This document shows positions 5,470-12,065 of a stretch of DNA of 12,065 bases, one piece after another. Position 1 is the first letter of the stretch. The number at the start of each line of letters is the position of its first letter. A model generated the notes under the pieces. It ran no database searches. It was not told the origin of the DNA and saw nothing but the letters and a program-made list of their open reading frames with translations. Source of the DNA: an uncultured Opitutia bacterium. GTDB taxonomy: Bacteria > Verrucomicrobiota > Verrucomicrobiia > Opitutales > UBA953. The stretch spans positions 1 to 12,065 of the forward strand of contig CAIVYX010000092.1 of NCBI GenBank assembly GCA_903910245.1, written 5' to 3'. The translations under genes and the position numbers were made by a program.

Positions 5470-6557
5470 GTTCCGGCCTTAGGCGGATGATCAGGGCGAC
5501 GACCGACGCGGTGACCGCGCTGGCGGGCGAGTTCGCGCATATCGGGGTGCGGATCGTCCTTCTCGTAGATTTCGATGCCCAGCAGCGATTCGAACACGTC
5601 TTCAAGCGTGATTACCCCGGCGAAGGCGCCGAATTCGTCGACCACCACCGCGAGGTGCTGGTGCGCGCGGACGAGGTCATGCAGGGCGTCGGAAAGCGTG
5701 GCGTTCTCGGGCACGATGTGCGCCTTGCCCATGAGTTCGCGGATACGGACCTCGCGACGATTCTCGCCGGCAGCCTTCAGGATATCGCGACGGCGCACGA
5801 CGCCCACGATGCGGTCGGGATTATTTTCCCAGACCGGCATGCGGCCGTGGGGAACGCTGGGATAGAGACGGAGTACGTCGGCCACCGTGAGATCGGCTTC
5901 AATCGCCGTAACAACTGGGCGGGGCGTGAGCACCTGCGAGACCGGGATATCATCGAGGCGCACCGCGTTCGCGACGAGGTTACTCTCGGCCTGGGTGATC
6001 TTACCTTCACGGGCCGCGGCTTGGGCGAGGCTACCGATATCGGCATCCGCGCGATCTACGCCAGGCTCCTCAGGGGGAGCGAGCGAGTCATGGAGTTTGC
6101 CAAGCATGCGAAGAATCTTGGCCGCACCGCGGACGAGTTTGAGCGATGAAGCGATGCGGGGGGCGAGCCTGACGCGGAAGTGCATGCCGACCTTGCGAGG
6201 CAGCATGATCGTTAGCCAGGCCATCACGAAGGAGACCGCGATGAGGGCCAGGGCCGTGAGTGCGCCGACCTGCCAGCTCACGGATAATCCGTCTTGGAAG
6301 CGCGCTTGGAGGAGGAAGCCGCCGAGCAAGGCGCTCATCCCGACGAACGCGGCGGAAAGGACTTCGAAAGCCGCGAGGGTATTACCCTGGTCACTGCGCG
6401 AGCGCTCGATGGAAACGGCGGCCTGGGCATCCAGCCGTCGGATGTCCTCCAGCTCCGTGTGGGAGAGGGCCGAAACGACACCGGCCACGAGGGAGATACC
6501 CGCCGCGCTGCCGTTGAGGAGGATGAAGACCGGCCAGAGATACCAAGCAGGATCCAT
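5466..6557 (-). CDS. CNNM/CorC (HlyC/CorC)-type membrane protein with CBS pair
   Basis: A 363-residue protein with an N-terminal DUF21/CNNM transmembrane region: hydrophobic segments at about 6-30, 61-84 and 97-118, followed by an amphipathic stretch. A cytosolic linker (about 160-205, including REGKITQAESNLVANAVRLDD) leads to two CBS motifs, about 207-263 (VLTPRPVVTAIEADLTVADVL to GVVRRRDIL) and 272-328 (IRELMGKAHIVPENATLSDAL to GVITLEDVFESLLG). Such proteins are linked to Mg2+/Co2+ handling, with CBS domains sensing adenine nucleotides. The usual C-terminal CorC_HlyC domain is missing: after CBS2 only about 35 polar, basic residues remain. It is first in an operon with lgt and overlaps it by 4 bp. 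ATG 6557 has AAGGA only one base upstream, too close for a normal Shine-Dalgarno. Confidence 0.9.
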   Translation of the reverse strand: MDPAWYLWPVFILLNGSAAGISLVAGVVSALSHTELEDIRRLDAQAAVSIERSRSDQGNTLAAFEVLSAAFVGMSALLGGFLLQARFQDGLSVSWQVGALTALALIAVSFVMAWLTIMLPRKVGMHFRVRLAPRIASSLKLVRGAAKILRMLGKLHDSLAPPEEPGVDRADADIGSLAQAAAREGKITQAESNLVANAVRLDDIPVSQVLTPRPVVTAIEADLTVADVLRLYPSVPHGRMPVWENNPDRIVGVVRRRDILKAAGENRREVRIRELMGKAHIVPENATLSDALHDLVRAHQHLAVVVDEFGAFAGVITLEDVFESLLGIEIYEKDDPHPDMRELARQRGHRVGRRPDHPPKAGT

Positions 6558-6609
6558 GTCCTTTCTAGATAGGGCGAACCCTCGGGTTTGGCGAGGGAGA
6601 ATCCCGGCG

Positions 6610-6638
6610 TTGACCCTGCGGAACCGCCTCGGAATACT
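6610..6638 (+). promoter_or_regulatory. Leaderless sigma70-type promoter
   Basis: TTGACC (6610-6615), 17-bp spacer, AATACT (6633-6638). Usual spacing puts +1 at about 6645, the A of the ATG of the small membrane protein, so the mRNA would have no 5' leader. The spacer end and -10 box, CTCGGAATACTG, nearly repeat the tRNA-Gly promoter at 11470-11498. Confidence 0.6.
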
Positions 6639-6644
6639 GCCAAC

Positions 6645-7025
6645 ATGACCCCTCGTGAGCTCCGAATCGTCTCCGCCCTAGCTGTGTTCCTGTCCGCCGC
6701 GCTACCCACCGCGGCAGGCGCGATTGCCTTCCGCTCTCAGCCCATCCTCGCCGCGACCTTGCACGACCAAGCCGGCGCCCTGCCCGGCCTGACCGGCTTC
6801 TACTTCAACCATTTCACTGGCGCGCTCGTGCTGCTACTCGTCGTGGGTTTCGCCATCACCGCTTTCGCCGCCCGGACGCATTGGCGCGCGGACGAAGAAC
6901 CCGTCGTGCGGATGGCGAAACTACTCGTCGCGACGTGCTTCTCTGGGCTCGTGAGTGTCGTCTTCCTCGGCCTACTCGTGCTCGCGACGGCTCTGCCGGT
7001 CTATGCGAAGCTGATGCAGCGCTGA
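6645..7025 (+). CDS. Small three-helix membrane protein, unknown family
   Basis: A 126-residue protein starting MTPRELRIVSALAVFLSAAL. Three hydrophobic segments are clear: about 8-28 (also possible as an uncleaved signal anchor), about 58-76 (ALVLLLVVGFAITAFAA) and about 91-121 (long, LLVATCFSGLVSVVFLGL through ATALPVY). A polar loop with ARTHWRADEEPVVRMAK lies between the last two. I recognise no family; it could be an envelope accessory or a small channel-like protein. The start is set by the promoter 6610-6638; a longer reading from 6588 would begin before the promoter and is unlikely. It diverges from the CorC-like gene. Its last 25 bp overlap the convergent pabC-like gene. Confidence 0.75.
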   Translation: MTPRELRIVSALAVFLSAALPTAAGAIAFRSQPILAATLHDQAGALPGLTGFYFNHFTGALVLLLVVGFAITAFAARTHWRADEEPVVRMAKLLVATCFSGLVSVVFLGLLVLATALPVYAKLMQR

Positions 7026-7858
7026 GCCCGCCACGCGGCGAGCAAAGCGAGGGCGCGCGTCGCTTCAGCCTGCGTTCCACTTGGCTGCCATGCGAGTCGT
7101 CCTTCGGCGTGATACGAACGTGCGGAAACCGCGCCGCCGTCGAACGTCGAACGGAGCACTAATACCGACTGCGCGTTGCTCGGGAATCCGGGCCAAGAGA
7201 CATCGCGAACGGGCCGGCCGGCCTGAGCGAGCACCGAACGAAGCTGCGCCGACGCCGTACCGGGTAATCGGCCCGTCTCGACCGAAGGGAAATTCCAGGA
7301 CTCACCGTCCCACCAAGAGAAGGAGCTGCGGGAGCCTTCGCTCAGGCAGCCGCGCGCGTCGAACTGGACACCTTCAGCGTCGGGCCGATCGGCGATGCCG
7401 CGGAGTTCGCGCCAGGCGTCGGAGGAATTCCGCCACGGTCCGCTCTTTGGACGCGGCAACCATTCCGGCGCGTCGCGGCGAAGTGCGAGCTGATAAAGGT
7501 CGATCACGGAAGGCGTGGGCGGCAGCGGCCGGACCGTAAGCCACTCGGTGGCCAGGCCGTCGCCACGGGGCGCGACGAGCAGGCGGACGATGGCCTCCGT
7601 TAGCGCATTACGTCCGAGCAGGCTGCCCAGCGGAGCCGTCCAGCGGGCGACACTCGCATCCGCGCCGAGCATGAGACGCGTCGAATCGAGGCCGAGGCGC
7701 GGACAGGCGAGAGCGAGGCGATCGTGATGGTCGCTGAGGCACGCGATGCGACCCGCACGCACGGCAAACGTCTCGAAGAGCGATGGGCCGGTAACTAAGG
7801 CGGAGACCTCGGCGCCGTCAGGCAGCGTGACCCATTCCCCTTGGCGCCAGCCGATCAT
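7001..7858 (-). CDS. pabC: Class IV aminotransferase-fold enzyme, probable 4-amino-4-deoxychorismate lyase
   Basis: A 285-residue fold-type IV PLP protein. Residues 26-57 give the class opening, SLFETFAVRAGRIACLSDHH followed by DRL. K138 in RPKSGPWRNS is the likely PLP lysine, and E174 in GCLSEGSRSSF is the conserved glutamate before the ssF strand. ETGRLPGTASAQL (194-206) matches the cofactor-phosphate G-x-L-x-G-(I/T) motif. Following a pabB-type gene with a 4-bp ATGA overlap (7855-7858), it most likely cleaves aminodeoxychorismate to p-aminobenzoate and pyruvate for folate. The spacing around K138 is less canonical than in E. coli PabC, so a D-amino-acid or branched-chain aminotransferase is the main alternative. 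The 3' end overlaps the opposite-strand membrane-protein gene by 25 bp. Confidence 0.82.
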   Translation of the reverse strand: MIGWRQGEWVTLPDGAEVSALVTGPSLFETFAVRAGRIACLSDHHDRLALACPRLGLDSTRLMLGADASVARWTAPLGSLLGRNALTEAIVRLLVAPRGDGLATEWLTVRPLPPTPSVIDLYQLALRRDAPEWLPRPKSGPWRNSSDAWRELRGIADRPDAEGVQFDARGCLSEGSRSSFSWWDGESWNFPSVETGRLPGTASAQLRSVLAQAGRPVRDVSWPGFPSNAQSVLVLRSTFDGGAVSARSYHAEGRLAWQPSGTQAEATRALALLAAWRAQRCISFA

Positions 7859-9327
7859 GGACGGAAAACCGCGCGCGCGGCGGCGAGCAAAGGCGCCTGC
7901 GCCTTACGTAAGCTCTCGGCGTATTCACGGTCCGGGACCGAGTCGGCGACGATGCCCGCTCCGGCCTGCACGAACGTACGGCCATCGGCGGACCATAGGG
8001 AGCGGATGACGATATTGAGGCAGAGGTCGCCCGTGGCGCCAATCCAGCCGAGCGATCCCGTATAATAGCCACGGGCTACCGGTTCGAGTTCGGCGATGAC
8101 CTGCATCGTGCGGACCTTCGGCGCACCCGTGATGGTGCCGCCCGGGAAGAGCGCGCGGATGACGTCGGCTGGGCCAGCGGAAGCCTGCAACCGCCCTTCG
8201 ACCTGTGAGACCAAGTGCATCACATGCGAGTAGCGTTCAACCGCCATGAACTCGGGCACATGCACCGAGCCCGGGCGCGAGACGCGGCCGACATCGTTGC
8301 GCAGCAAATCGACCAACATCAGGTGTTCCGCCTTCTCCTTCGTGTCGCCGGAAAGTTCCTGCGCCCACGCGAGGTCAGCGGCCTCATCGGCGCCGCGCGG
8401 GCGGGTGCCGGCGATGGGGCGAGAAGCGATGCGCCCCGCGTAAACTTCGACGAGGAGCTCAGGTGAACCGCAGACGAGCGTCGCACCCGGCAGTCGCACC
8501 AGACCCATGTAGGGCGAAGGATTGGCCGAGCGGAGGGCTTCGTAGGCGAGGAGCGGGTCGACCGGGGCCACTTCGAGGCGCGTGGAAAGATTCACCTGAT
8601 ACGTATCGCCGGCGGCGATATATTCCTGGCAGCACGTCACTGCACGGACGAAAGCGAGTTCGTCGAGAGACTGGGCAATCGGTACAGCGGGTGCGGCGGA
8701 AGCTGGCAAGGCTGGAGCGGGCTGGGCACAGGTCGCATCCCAACGGGCGGCGAGATCGAGCGCCCGGGCGCGAGCGGCGCGGAGGGAGGAGTTCGGCGAA
8801 CCGACGGGACAAAGCACGACGACCGTCAGCTCGCGCTTCGCGGCATCGAAGACACACGCCTCCTGCGCCTCGAGGAAGGCCGCCAGCGGCACACGGACGT
8901 CGGCGGGGGCGGACTTTACTGGCTCGAACTGCGCAGCGAGATCGTAGCCCAGCAGCGCGATCAGGCCTCCTTGAAAGGCGGGCCAGCCCTCGAGGCGCGG
9001 GGCGCGGACTTCGCGCGACCAGCGACGGAGATAAGCGAGCGGCTGCTCAGAGGCTTCTTCATGCGCCCCATCGGCAGTATGCATGACCACGCGACCATCG
9101 GAGAAGAAGACCGTTGCGCGCGCCGCAGCGGGGACAGCGATCGTGAAACTGCCGGAGCGGCCGCTCTCCAGTACCGCATGATGGCGGCCCGTGAAGAAGC
9201 CCTCCCACGAAAGCGGAAGACGGTCGGCGCGGAAGCGGGCGAGGTAAGGCAGATGCGTCCAACCCGGACCAGCGGCAATCCAGTTGGCGGCCGTGACTTC
9301 GGCGACGATGACCGGGACCTCACTCAT
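7855..9327 (-). CDS. pabB: Chorismate-binding enzyme: aminodeoxychorismate synthase component I (or anthranilate synthase I)
   Basis: A 490-residue MST-family enzyme from ATG 9327 (a TTG at 9333 is the only longer start). The N-terminal domain (1-200) contains LESGRSGSF at 53-61 and GGLIALLGYDLAAQFE at 120-135. The catalytic domain has YIAAGDTYQVNLSTR (236-250), RPIAGTRPRG (303-312), HLMLVDLLRNDVGRV (335-349), FPGGTITGAPKVRTMQ (394-409) and QAGAGIVADSVPDREY (454-469). It would make aminodeoxychorismate from chorismate with ammonia from a glutaminase encoded elsewhere. Residue A306 in PIAGT is the alanine usual in TrpE rather than the catalytic lysine of E. coli PabB (PIKGT), so the family alone does not decide. 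The coupled pabC gene favours PabB. Its start overlaps the upstream gene by 8 bp. Confidence 0.9.
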   Translation of the reverse strand: MSEVPVIVAEVTAANWIAAGPGWTHLPYLARFRADRLPLSWEGFFTGRHHAVLESGRSGSFTIAVPAAARATVFFSDGRVVMHTADGAHEEASEQPLAYLRRWSREVRAPRLEGWPAFQGGLIALLGYDLAAQFEPVKSAPADVRVPLAAFLEAQEACVFDAAKRELTVVVLCPVGSPNSSLRAARARALDLAARWDATCAQPAPALPASAAPAVPIAQSLDELAFVRAVTCCQEYIAAGDTYQVNLSTRLEVAPVDPLLAYEALRSANPSPYMGLVRLPGATLVCGSPELLVEVYAGRIASRPIAGTRPRGADEAADLAWAQELSGDTKEKAEHLMLVDLLRNDVGRVSRPGSVHVPEFMAVERYSHVMHLVSQVEGRLQASAGPADVIRALFPGGTITGAPKVRTMQVIAELEPVARGYYTGSLGWIGATGDLCLNIVIRSLWSADGRTFVQAGAGIVADSVPDREYAESLRKAQAPLLAAARAVFRP

Positions 9328-9616
9328 CGGCAAAGTTCAGCTTGTAGCCGGAGAAGTCTGGCCCCGACAGAATCTGGCCCGCGCGTTCGGTTGTGATACC
9401 GTAGACATGGAGTTCTTGGCGCGAGCCCTTGGAGACGACCGTGATGCGCAGGCCGCCGCCGAGCTTCATCACCTTGATCGAAAGCGTGCTCGCGCGGACA
9501 CGCGCGCTGATCACGCCGCGGGAGACGCGGCCATGACGCTCGAGGGCTTCGGCCACGGGCCGGGCGGCATCCGTCAGCGACGTGTGCGATCCGGCCCTGC
9601 CCCGCCCTTTGGCCAT
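9320..9616 (-). CDS. Small basic conserved-looking protein, unknown function (98 residues)
   Basis: Starts MAKGRGRAGSHTSLTDAARP and contains a helix (DAARPVAEALERHG), then three beta-rich segments (SRGVISARVRAS, LSIKVMKLGGGLRITVV, QELHVYGIT) and a final helix with SGPDFSGYKLNFADE. The overall make-up, with H11-T-S near the start and SKGSRQELHVYG, somewhat resembles the small DUF2103 proteins annotated as predicted metal-binding, but I cannot confirm it. The gene is locked between its neighbours: its ATG at 9616 lies 2 bp after the M24 peptidase stop, and its end overlaps the pabB ATG by 8 bp, so it is very probably expressed with both. An in-frame start at 9634 would overlap the peptidase gene and is less likely. 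Confidence 0.75.
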   Translation of the reverse strand: MAKGRGRAGSHTSLTDAARPVAEALERHGRVSRGVISARVRASTLSIKVMKLGGGLRITVVSKGSRQELHVYGITTERAGQILSGPDFSGYKLNFADE

Positions 9617-9618
9617 CC

Positions 9619-10803
9619 TCAGGCAATCTCCCAATTATAGGGGTGAGTGGAAAGGAGTTCGCAGCCCTTCTTCGTGACCACCACGCAATCCTCAAAGCGG
9701 CAGCCGCCGAGGCCCGGATAATAAAGCCCTGGTTCGACCGTGACCGCATTGCCCGCGATGAGCGGGTGCGGGTTACGGATGGAGAGCGCCGGTTCTTCGT
9801 GGATATCATAGCCGAGTCCATGGCCCGTGCCATGGAAGAAGCCCACGTAGACGCCCTTCTTCAGGCCAGTCTTGTAGCCGAGCGACTTGAAATAATCCTG
9901 AACGACCGTGTGCACCTTGGCGCCCGTCACGCCGGCGCGGATGGCCTTGATGGCCCGGCGTTGGGACTCGAGTACCGCGTGGACCATCTTGCGCTGCTTC
10001 GCGTTCGCCTTCCCCTTGAGGTAAGTGCGGGTCATATCGCCGTAATGATGCGAGGCGATGTGGCGCGGGTAGATATCGCAGACGAGGAGTTCGTTGACGC
10101 GAACCGGGCCGGAGCCGGAGCAGTGGCAATCGACCGCCTGATCGCCTGGGGCGATGATGAGGCCGATATCGCAAAGCCCGCCTTGGCGGAGAATGGCGAC
10201 TTGAGCTTCCTCCTTCAGAATCTCGGCCGTGAGGGTCTGGCCCTGCCACTGCAGGAAGCCCTTCTTGTCGGCCTTGGATTCCGCGAGCACCTTCTCGACG
10301 GCCTTGAAGCCCGCGACCGCGGCGGCATTACCCGCGCGGATGCCGGCGAGTTCCGCCTTCGACTTTACTTGGCGAGCCGGGAAGAGTTCAGGTAAGCCGC
10401 GCTCGTTGAGCTGGGCGCCGACCGGATGGAGCTCGAGACCGAGCTGACGGAGGCGCTCATACAGTCCCACCGGGAAATCGGCCGGCACGCGGAAGCGATG
10501 GATGCCCAGCTGGAGCGCGGCGAAGACGATGGCGTCGGCCACGCCCGCCTTCGGGTTAGTCTTGCGGAGATCGATGATGATGGCGCTGAGGTTAAGGACT
10601 TCGTCAAAGGCGGACTCGGCTTTGGCGCGCCCGACTTCCATGCCGGGGAGCAGGCCGATGCGGCGCCCCTTGGCGGAGAACGCCGGGAACGGATCGGAGG
10701 CGTGGAAGCCTCCAAACCAGCGGAGGTCGGCGTTTTTGGAGGGGGTCGCCATCATCAGCACGTCGCGGACGGCTGGGGCGGAGGAGCGGGCGGTGCGGGC
10801 CAT
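9619..10803 (-). CDS. M24-family metallopeptidase (Xaa-Pro aminopeptidase/prolidase type)
   Basis: A 394-residue pita-bread-fold peptidase from ATG 10803; the longer open frame to 10908 crosses the divergent promoter region. The N-terminal creatinase-like domain covers about 1-145. The catalytic domain has the five expected metal ligands: D243 (LVCDIYPRH), D256 (YGDMTRTY), H328 (FFHGTGHGLG), E357 (VEPGLYY) and E371 (CRFEDCVVVT), plus the HEEP segment at 335-338. The first two aspartates are 13 residues apart instead of 11, a spacing I recall from a DIFPR/DIYPR-type subgroup of M24 proteins. It should remove N-terminal residues ahead of proline or split X-Pro dipeptides in the cytosol, with two divalent metals. 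It heads the tight peptidase, 98-residue protein, pabB, pabC run. Confidence 0.92.
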   Translation of the reverse strand: MARTARSSAPAVRDVLMMATPSKNADLRWFGGFHASDPFPAFSAKGRRIGLLPGMEVGRAKAESAFDEVLNLSAIIIDLRKTNPKAGVADAIVFAALQLGIHRFRVPADFPVGLYERLRQLGLELHPVGAQLNERGLPELFPARQVKSKAELAGIRAGNAAAVAGFKAVEKVLAESKADKKGFLQWQGQTLTAEILKEEAQVAILRQGGLCDIGLIIAPGDQAVDCHCSGSGPVRVNELLVCDIYPRHIASHHYGDMTRTYLKGKANAKQRKMVHAVLESQRRAIKAIRAGVTGAKVHTVVQDYFKSLGYKTGLKKGVYVGFFHGTGHGLGYDIHEEPALSIRNPHPLIAGNAVTVEPGLYYPGLGGCRFEDCVVVTKKGCELLSTHPYNWEIA

Positions 10804-10884
10804 GGGCACAGGATGACGGAACTCTGCCCTGCGTGAAGCGCAAACGCTATCGCCCCGCGCGGAGACCGGGCCTAACGTGCCCGC

Positions 10885-11397
10885 ATGCTCGCCCAAGCCG
10901 TCCGTCAACCCTTCGACCTTGGGACTATGCTCATCCCCGTGCTCCCTTGGTGGGAGCTCCTGATCCGCGGCCTCATCGTCTACGGCTTCCTGCTGTTCCT
11001 CATCCGCCTCACCGGCCGGCGGCAGACCGGGATGATGACGCCGTTTGACTTCATCCTGCTACTCATCCTGAGCAACACCGTGCAGAACGCCATGAACGGC
11101 GGTGACAACAGCCTCGGCGGCGGACTCTTCCTGGCCGGTACGCTCATCTCGATTAACTGGTGTATGCTCGTGCTCTCGCGCCATTTCCGTTTCGTGCATT
11201 GGGCGCTGGTCGGCAGGCCCATCTTCCTTGTCCGCGATGGTACGGTGCAGGAAAAGGTCATGCACCGCGAGCGAATCACGCACCATGAACTCATGTCCGC
11301 GCTGCGTTCGGCCGGCCTCGCGAACATCGAGCAGGCCAAGGATGTGATCCTCGAGACTAACGGTACCATCAGCGTCATCCACCGCAGCCCGGCTTAA
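10885..11397 (+). CDS. DUF421 (YetF/YcaP-type) membrane protein
   Basis: A 170-residue protein with hydrophobic segments at about 20-42, 54-70 and 79-98, then a C-terminal soluble DUF421 domain. The second segment carries the family mark TPFDFILLLILSNTVQNAM (52-70), preceded by LTGRRQTGMM. The soluble part has GRPIFLVRDGTVQEKVM, ITHHELMSALRSAGLANIEQ and KDVILETNGTISVI, the usual end. It is somewhat shorter than typical family members (over 200 residues), with a short tail after SVI. Function of the family is not established beyond the membrane, with spore-related roles in Bacillus. A TAACGT box at 10873-10878 ends 6 nt before ATG 10885 and hints at a leaderless start, without a clear -35; ATG 10927 is an alternative start. 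Divergent from the peptidase gene. Confidence 0.9.
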   Translation: MLAQAVRQPFDLGTMLIPVLPWWELLIRGLIVYGFLLFLIRLTGRRQTGMMTPFDFILLLILSNTVQNAMNGGDNSLGGGLFLAGTLISINWCMLVLSRHFRFVHWALVGRPIFLVRDGTVQEKVMHRERITHHELMSALRSAGLANIEQAKDVILETNGTISVIHRSPA

Positions 11398-11469
11398 CCG
11401 GGTCGGTAAATCCCGCTTTCCCCGGCCAGTTTTCCGCTTCAGGGCGGCAAGGCGGACCGTGGGCGAGGC

Positions 11470-11498
11470 TTGACCCCGGGCGGGCGGCTCGGAATAGT
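11470..11498 (+). promoter_or_regulatory. Promoter of tRNA-Gly
   Basis: TTGACC (11470-11475), 17-bp spacer, AATAGT (11493-11498). Transcription would begin near 11505, about 10 nt before the tRNA. The block CTCGGAATAGTG matches the promoter at 6610-6638 at all but one position. Confidence 0.65.
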
Positions 11499-11514
11499 GA
11501 GCGTCCTTGGCCAC

Positions 11515-11588
11515 GCGGGTATCGTTCAGTGGTAGGACACCACTCTTCCAAAGTGGATACACCAGTTCGAATCTGGTTACCCGCACCA
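11515..11588 (+). tRNA. tRNA-Gly (anticodon TCC)
   Basis: GCGGGTA pairs with TACCCGC as a full acceptor stem, followed by discriminator A and an encoded CCA (the body without CCA is 11515-11585). The anticodon arm CCACT-CTTCCAA-AGTGG gives anticodon TCC, reading GGA/GGG. The T arm ACCAG-TTCGAAT-CTGGT is intact, and the D arm has AGTGGTAGGAC as in bacterial tRNA-Gly. It is a single gene, 16 bp from the end of the convergent HNH gene. Confidence 0.97.
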
Positions 11589-11604
11589 AGGAAAGCGCCT
11601 TCGC

Positions 11605-12065
11605 TCAGTTCCGCCAGGGAAGCTGACCGGCGGGCGTGACCTCGAGGAATTCCTTCCAGCACTCGACCTCGTCAGCGGACAGGGACGATGCGACCACCAG
11701 GCGCCACTTCGGCTTCGTGGGCGCGTGCCGGAGCGTCATGCCAGCCTGTTCGGGCAGGCGATTGGCCTTACGCGAGTTGCAGCGCACGCAGGCCGTCACG
11801 ATGTTCTCCCAGTTCGTCTTACCGCCAACGTCACGAGGCACGACGTGATCGAGGTTGAGTTCCTCGTCACGGAAAGGGCGTCCGCAATACTGGCAGGTGT
11901 TCGCGTCGCGCAGGTAGACGTTGCGACGGGAGAAGCGGATCTCGCGGCGCGGGACGCGGTCGTATTCGCCGAGGAGGAGGACGCGCGGTATGCGGAGCAC
12001 GATGTGCGTCGTGCGGACGGATTCGGCATTAGGCGGCGGGGCCTCCACGGAGAAGCGCATCCACT
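11605..12065 (-). CDS. HNH endonuclease-fold protein (N-terminus probably outside window)
   Basis: The visible frame has a classic zinc-supported HNH domain. FSRRNVYLRDANTCQYCGRP leads into the first CxxC, then LNLDHVVPRDVGGKTNWENI with the D-H catalytic pair and the GG-WEN segment, then VTACVRCNSRKANRLPEQAGM with the second CxxC and the N-x-x-K ending. The tail is basic and ends PAGQLPWRN. Such proteins are widespread in bacterial chromosomes; nuclease action on DNA is presumed, their biological role is not clear. An ATG at 12060 begins the visible frame, but no stop precedes it. Family members usually carry about 50 more residues before this point (a VLN...W...V type opening), so the true start is probably beyond the right edge. 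Confidence 0.88.
   Translation of the reverse strand, partial: WMRFSVEAPPPNAESVRTTHIVLRIPRVLLLGEYDRVPRREIRFSRRNVYLRDANTCQYCGRPFRDEELNLDHVVPRDVGGKTNWENIVTACVRCNSRKANRLPEQAGMTLRHAPTKPKWRLVVASSLSADEVECWKEFLEVTPAGQLPWRN

Noticed and set aside
5487..6149. 220-codon plus-strand frame opposite the CorC-like gene
   Set aside because: It mirrors codons of a gene with clear CBS motifs; no domain or start signal of its own.
10804..10908. 35-residue extension of the M24 peptidase
   Set aside because: It would cover the divergent spacer and the start of the DUF421 gene; the family's own beginning fits ATG 10803.

Overview
The window is GC-rich chromosomal DNA from a bacterium, most likely a verrucomicrobial (Opitutae-like) lineage. 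That placement rests on the overall look of the proteins (GbsR/MarR-type regulator, CxxS glutaredoxin, orphan PhoB-like regulator) and on the near absence of Shine-Dalgarno sequences; no marker gene here proves it. The content is housekeeping and cell-surface genes with no phage, insertion sequence, CRISPR array or classical defence locus. Two tRNA genes are present, both with encoded CCA.

Layout. Bases 1-748 (minus): the 5' part of GDP-mannose 4,6-dehydratase (gmd), preceded by a small HxGH nucleotidyltransferase, apparently one surface-sugar operon. 749-988: spacer holding an inverted pair of heptamer arrays. 989-1510 (minus): GbsR/MarR-type regulator. 1647-1724 (minus): tRNA-Glu(TTC) with a recognisable promoter. 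1810-2001 (minus): 63-residue single-pass membrane protein. 2089-3229 (plus): OmpR/PhoB-type response regulator, then a glutaredoxin-like protein. 3230-3459: convergent spacer with a strong hairpin and a large imperfect palindrome of degenerate heptamers. 3460-6557 (minus): corC-like gene, then lgt (ATGA overlap), then a DegT-type sugar aminotransferase. 6645-7025 (plus): small membrane protein with an apparently leaderless promoter; its end overlaps the end of pabC. 7001-10803 (minus): very tight run of M24 peptidase, 98-residue unknown protein, pabB-like gene, pabC-like gene. 10885-11397 (plus): DUF421 membrane protein. 11515-11588 (plus): tRNA-Gly(TCC). 11605-12065 (minus): HNH protein that runs off the window.

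How they work together. The chorismate-to-p-aminobenzoate pair (pabB/pabC) would feed folate synthesis. gmd, the nucleotidyltransferase and the DegT aminotransferase all point to nucleotide-sugar and surface-polysaccharide chemistry. Lgt and the CNNM/CorC-like protein serve the envelope.

The most unusual signal is non-coding: two intergenic regions (about 758-897 and 3298-3448) are built from 7-bp units, most starting GGT, laid out as inverted arms. They use different unit sequences but the same layout. A second theme is a set of promoters of the form TTGACC-17-AATAnT, one of which places the predicted start of transcription exactly on an ATG.
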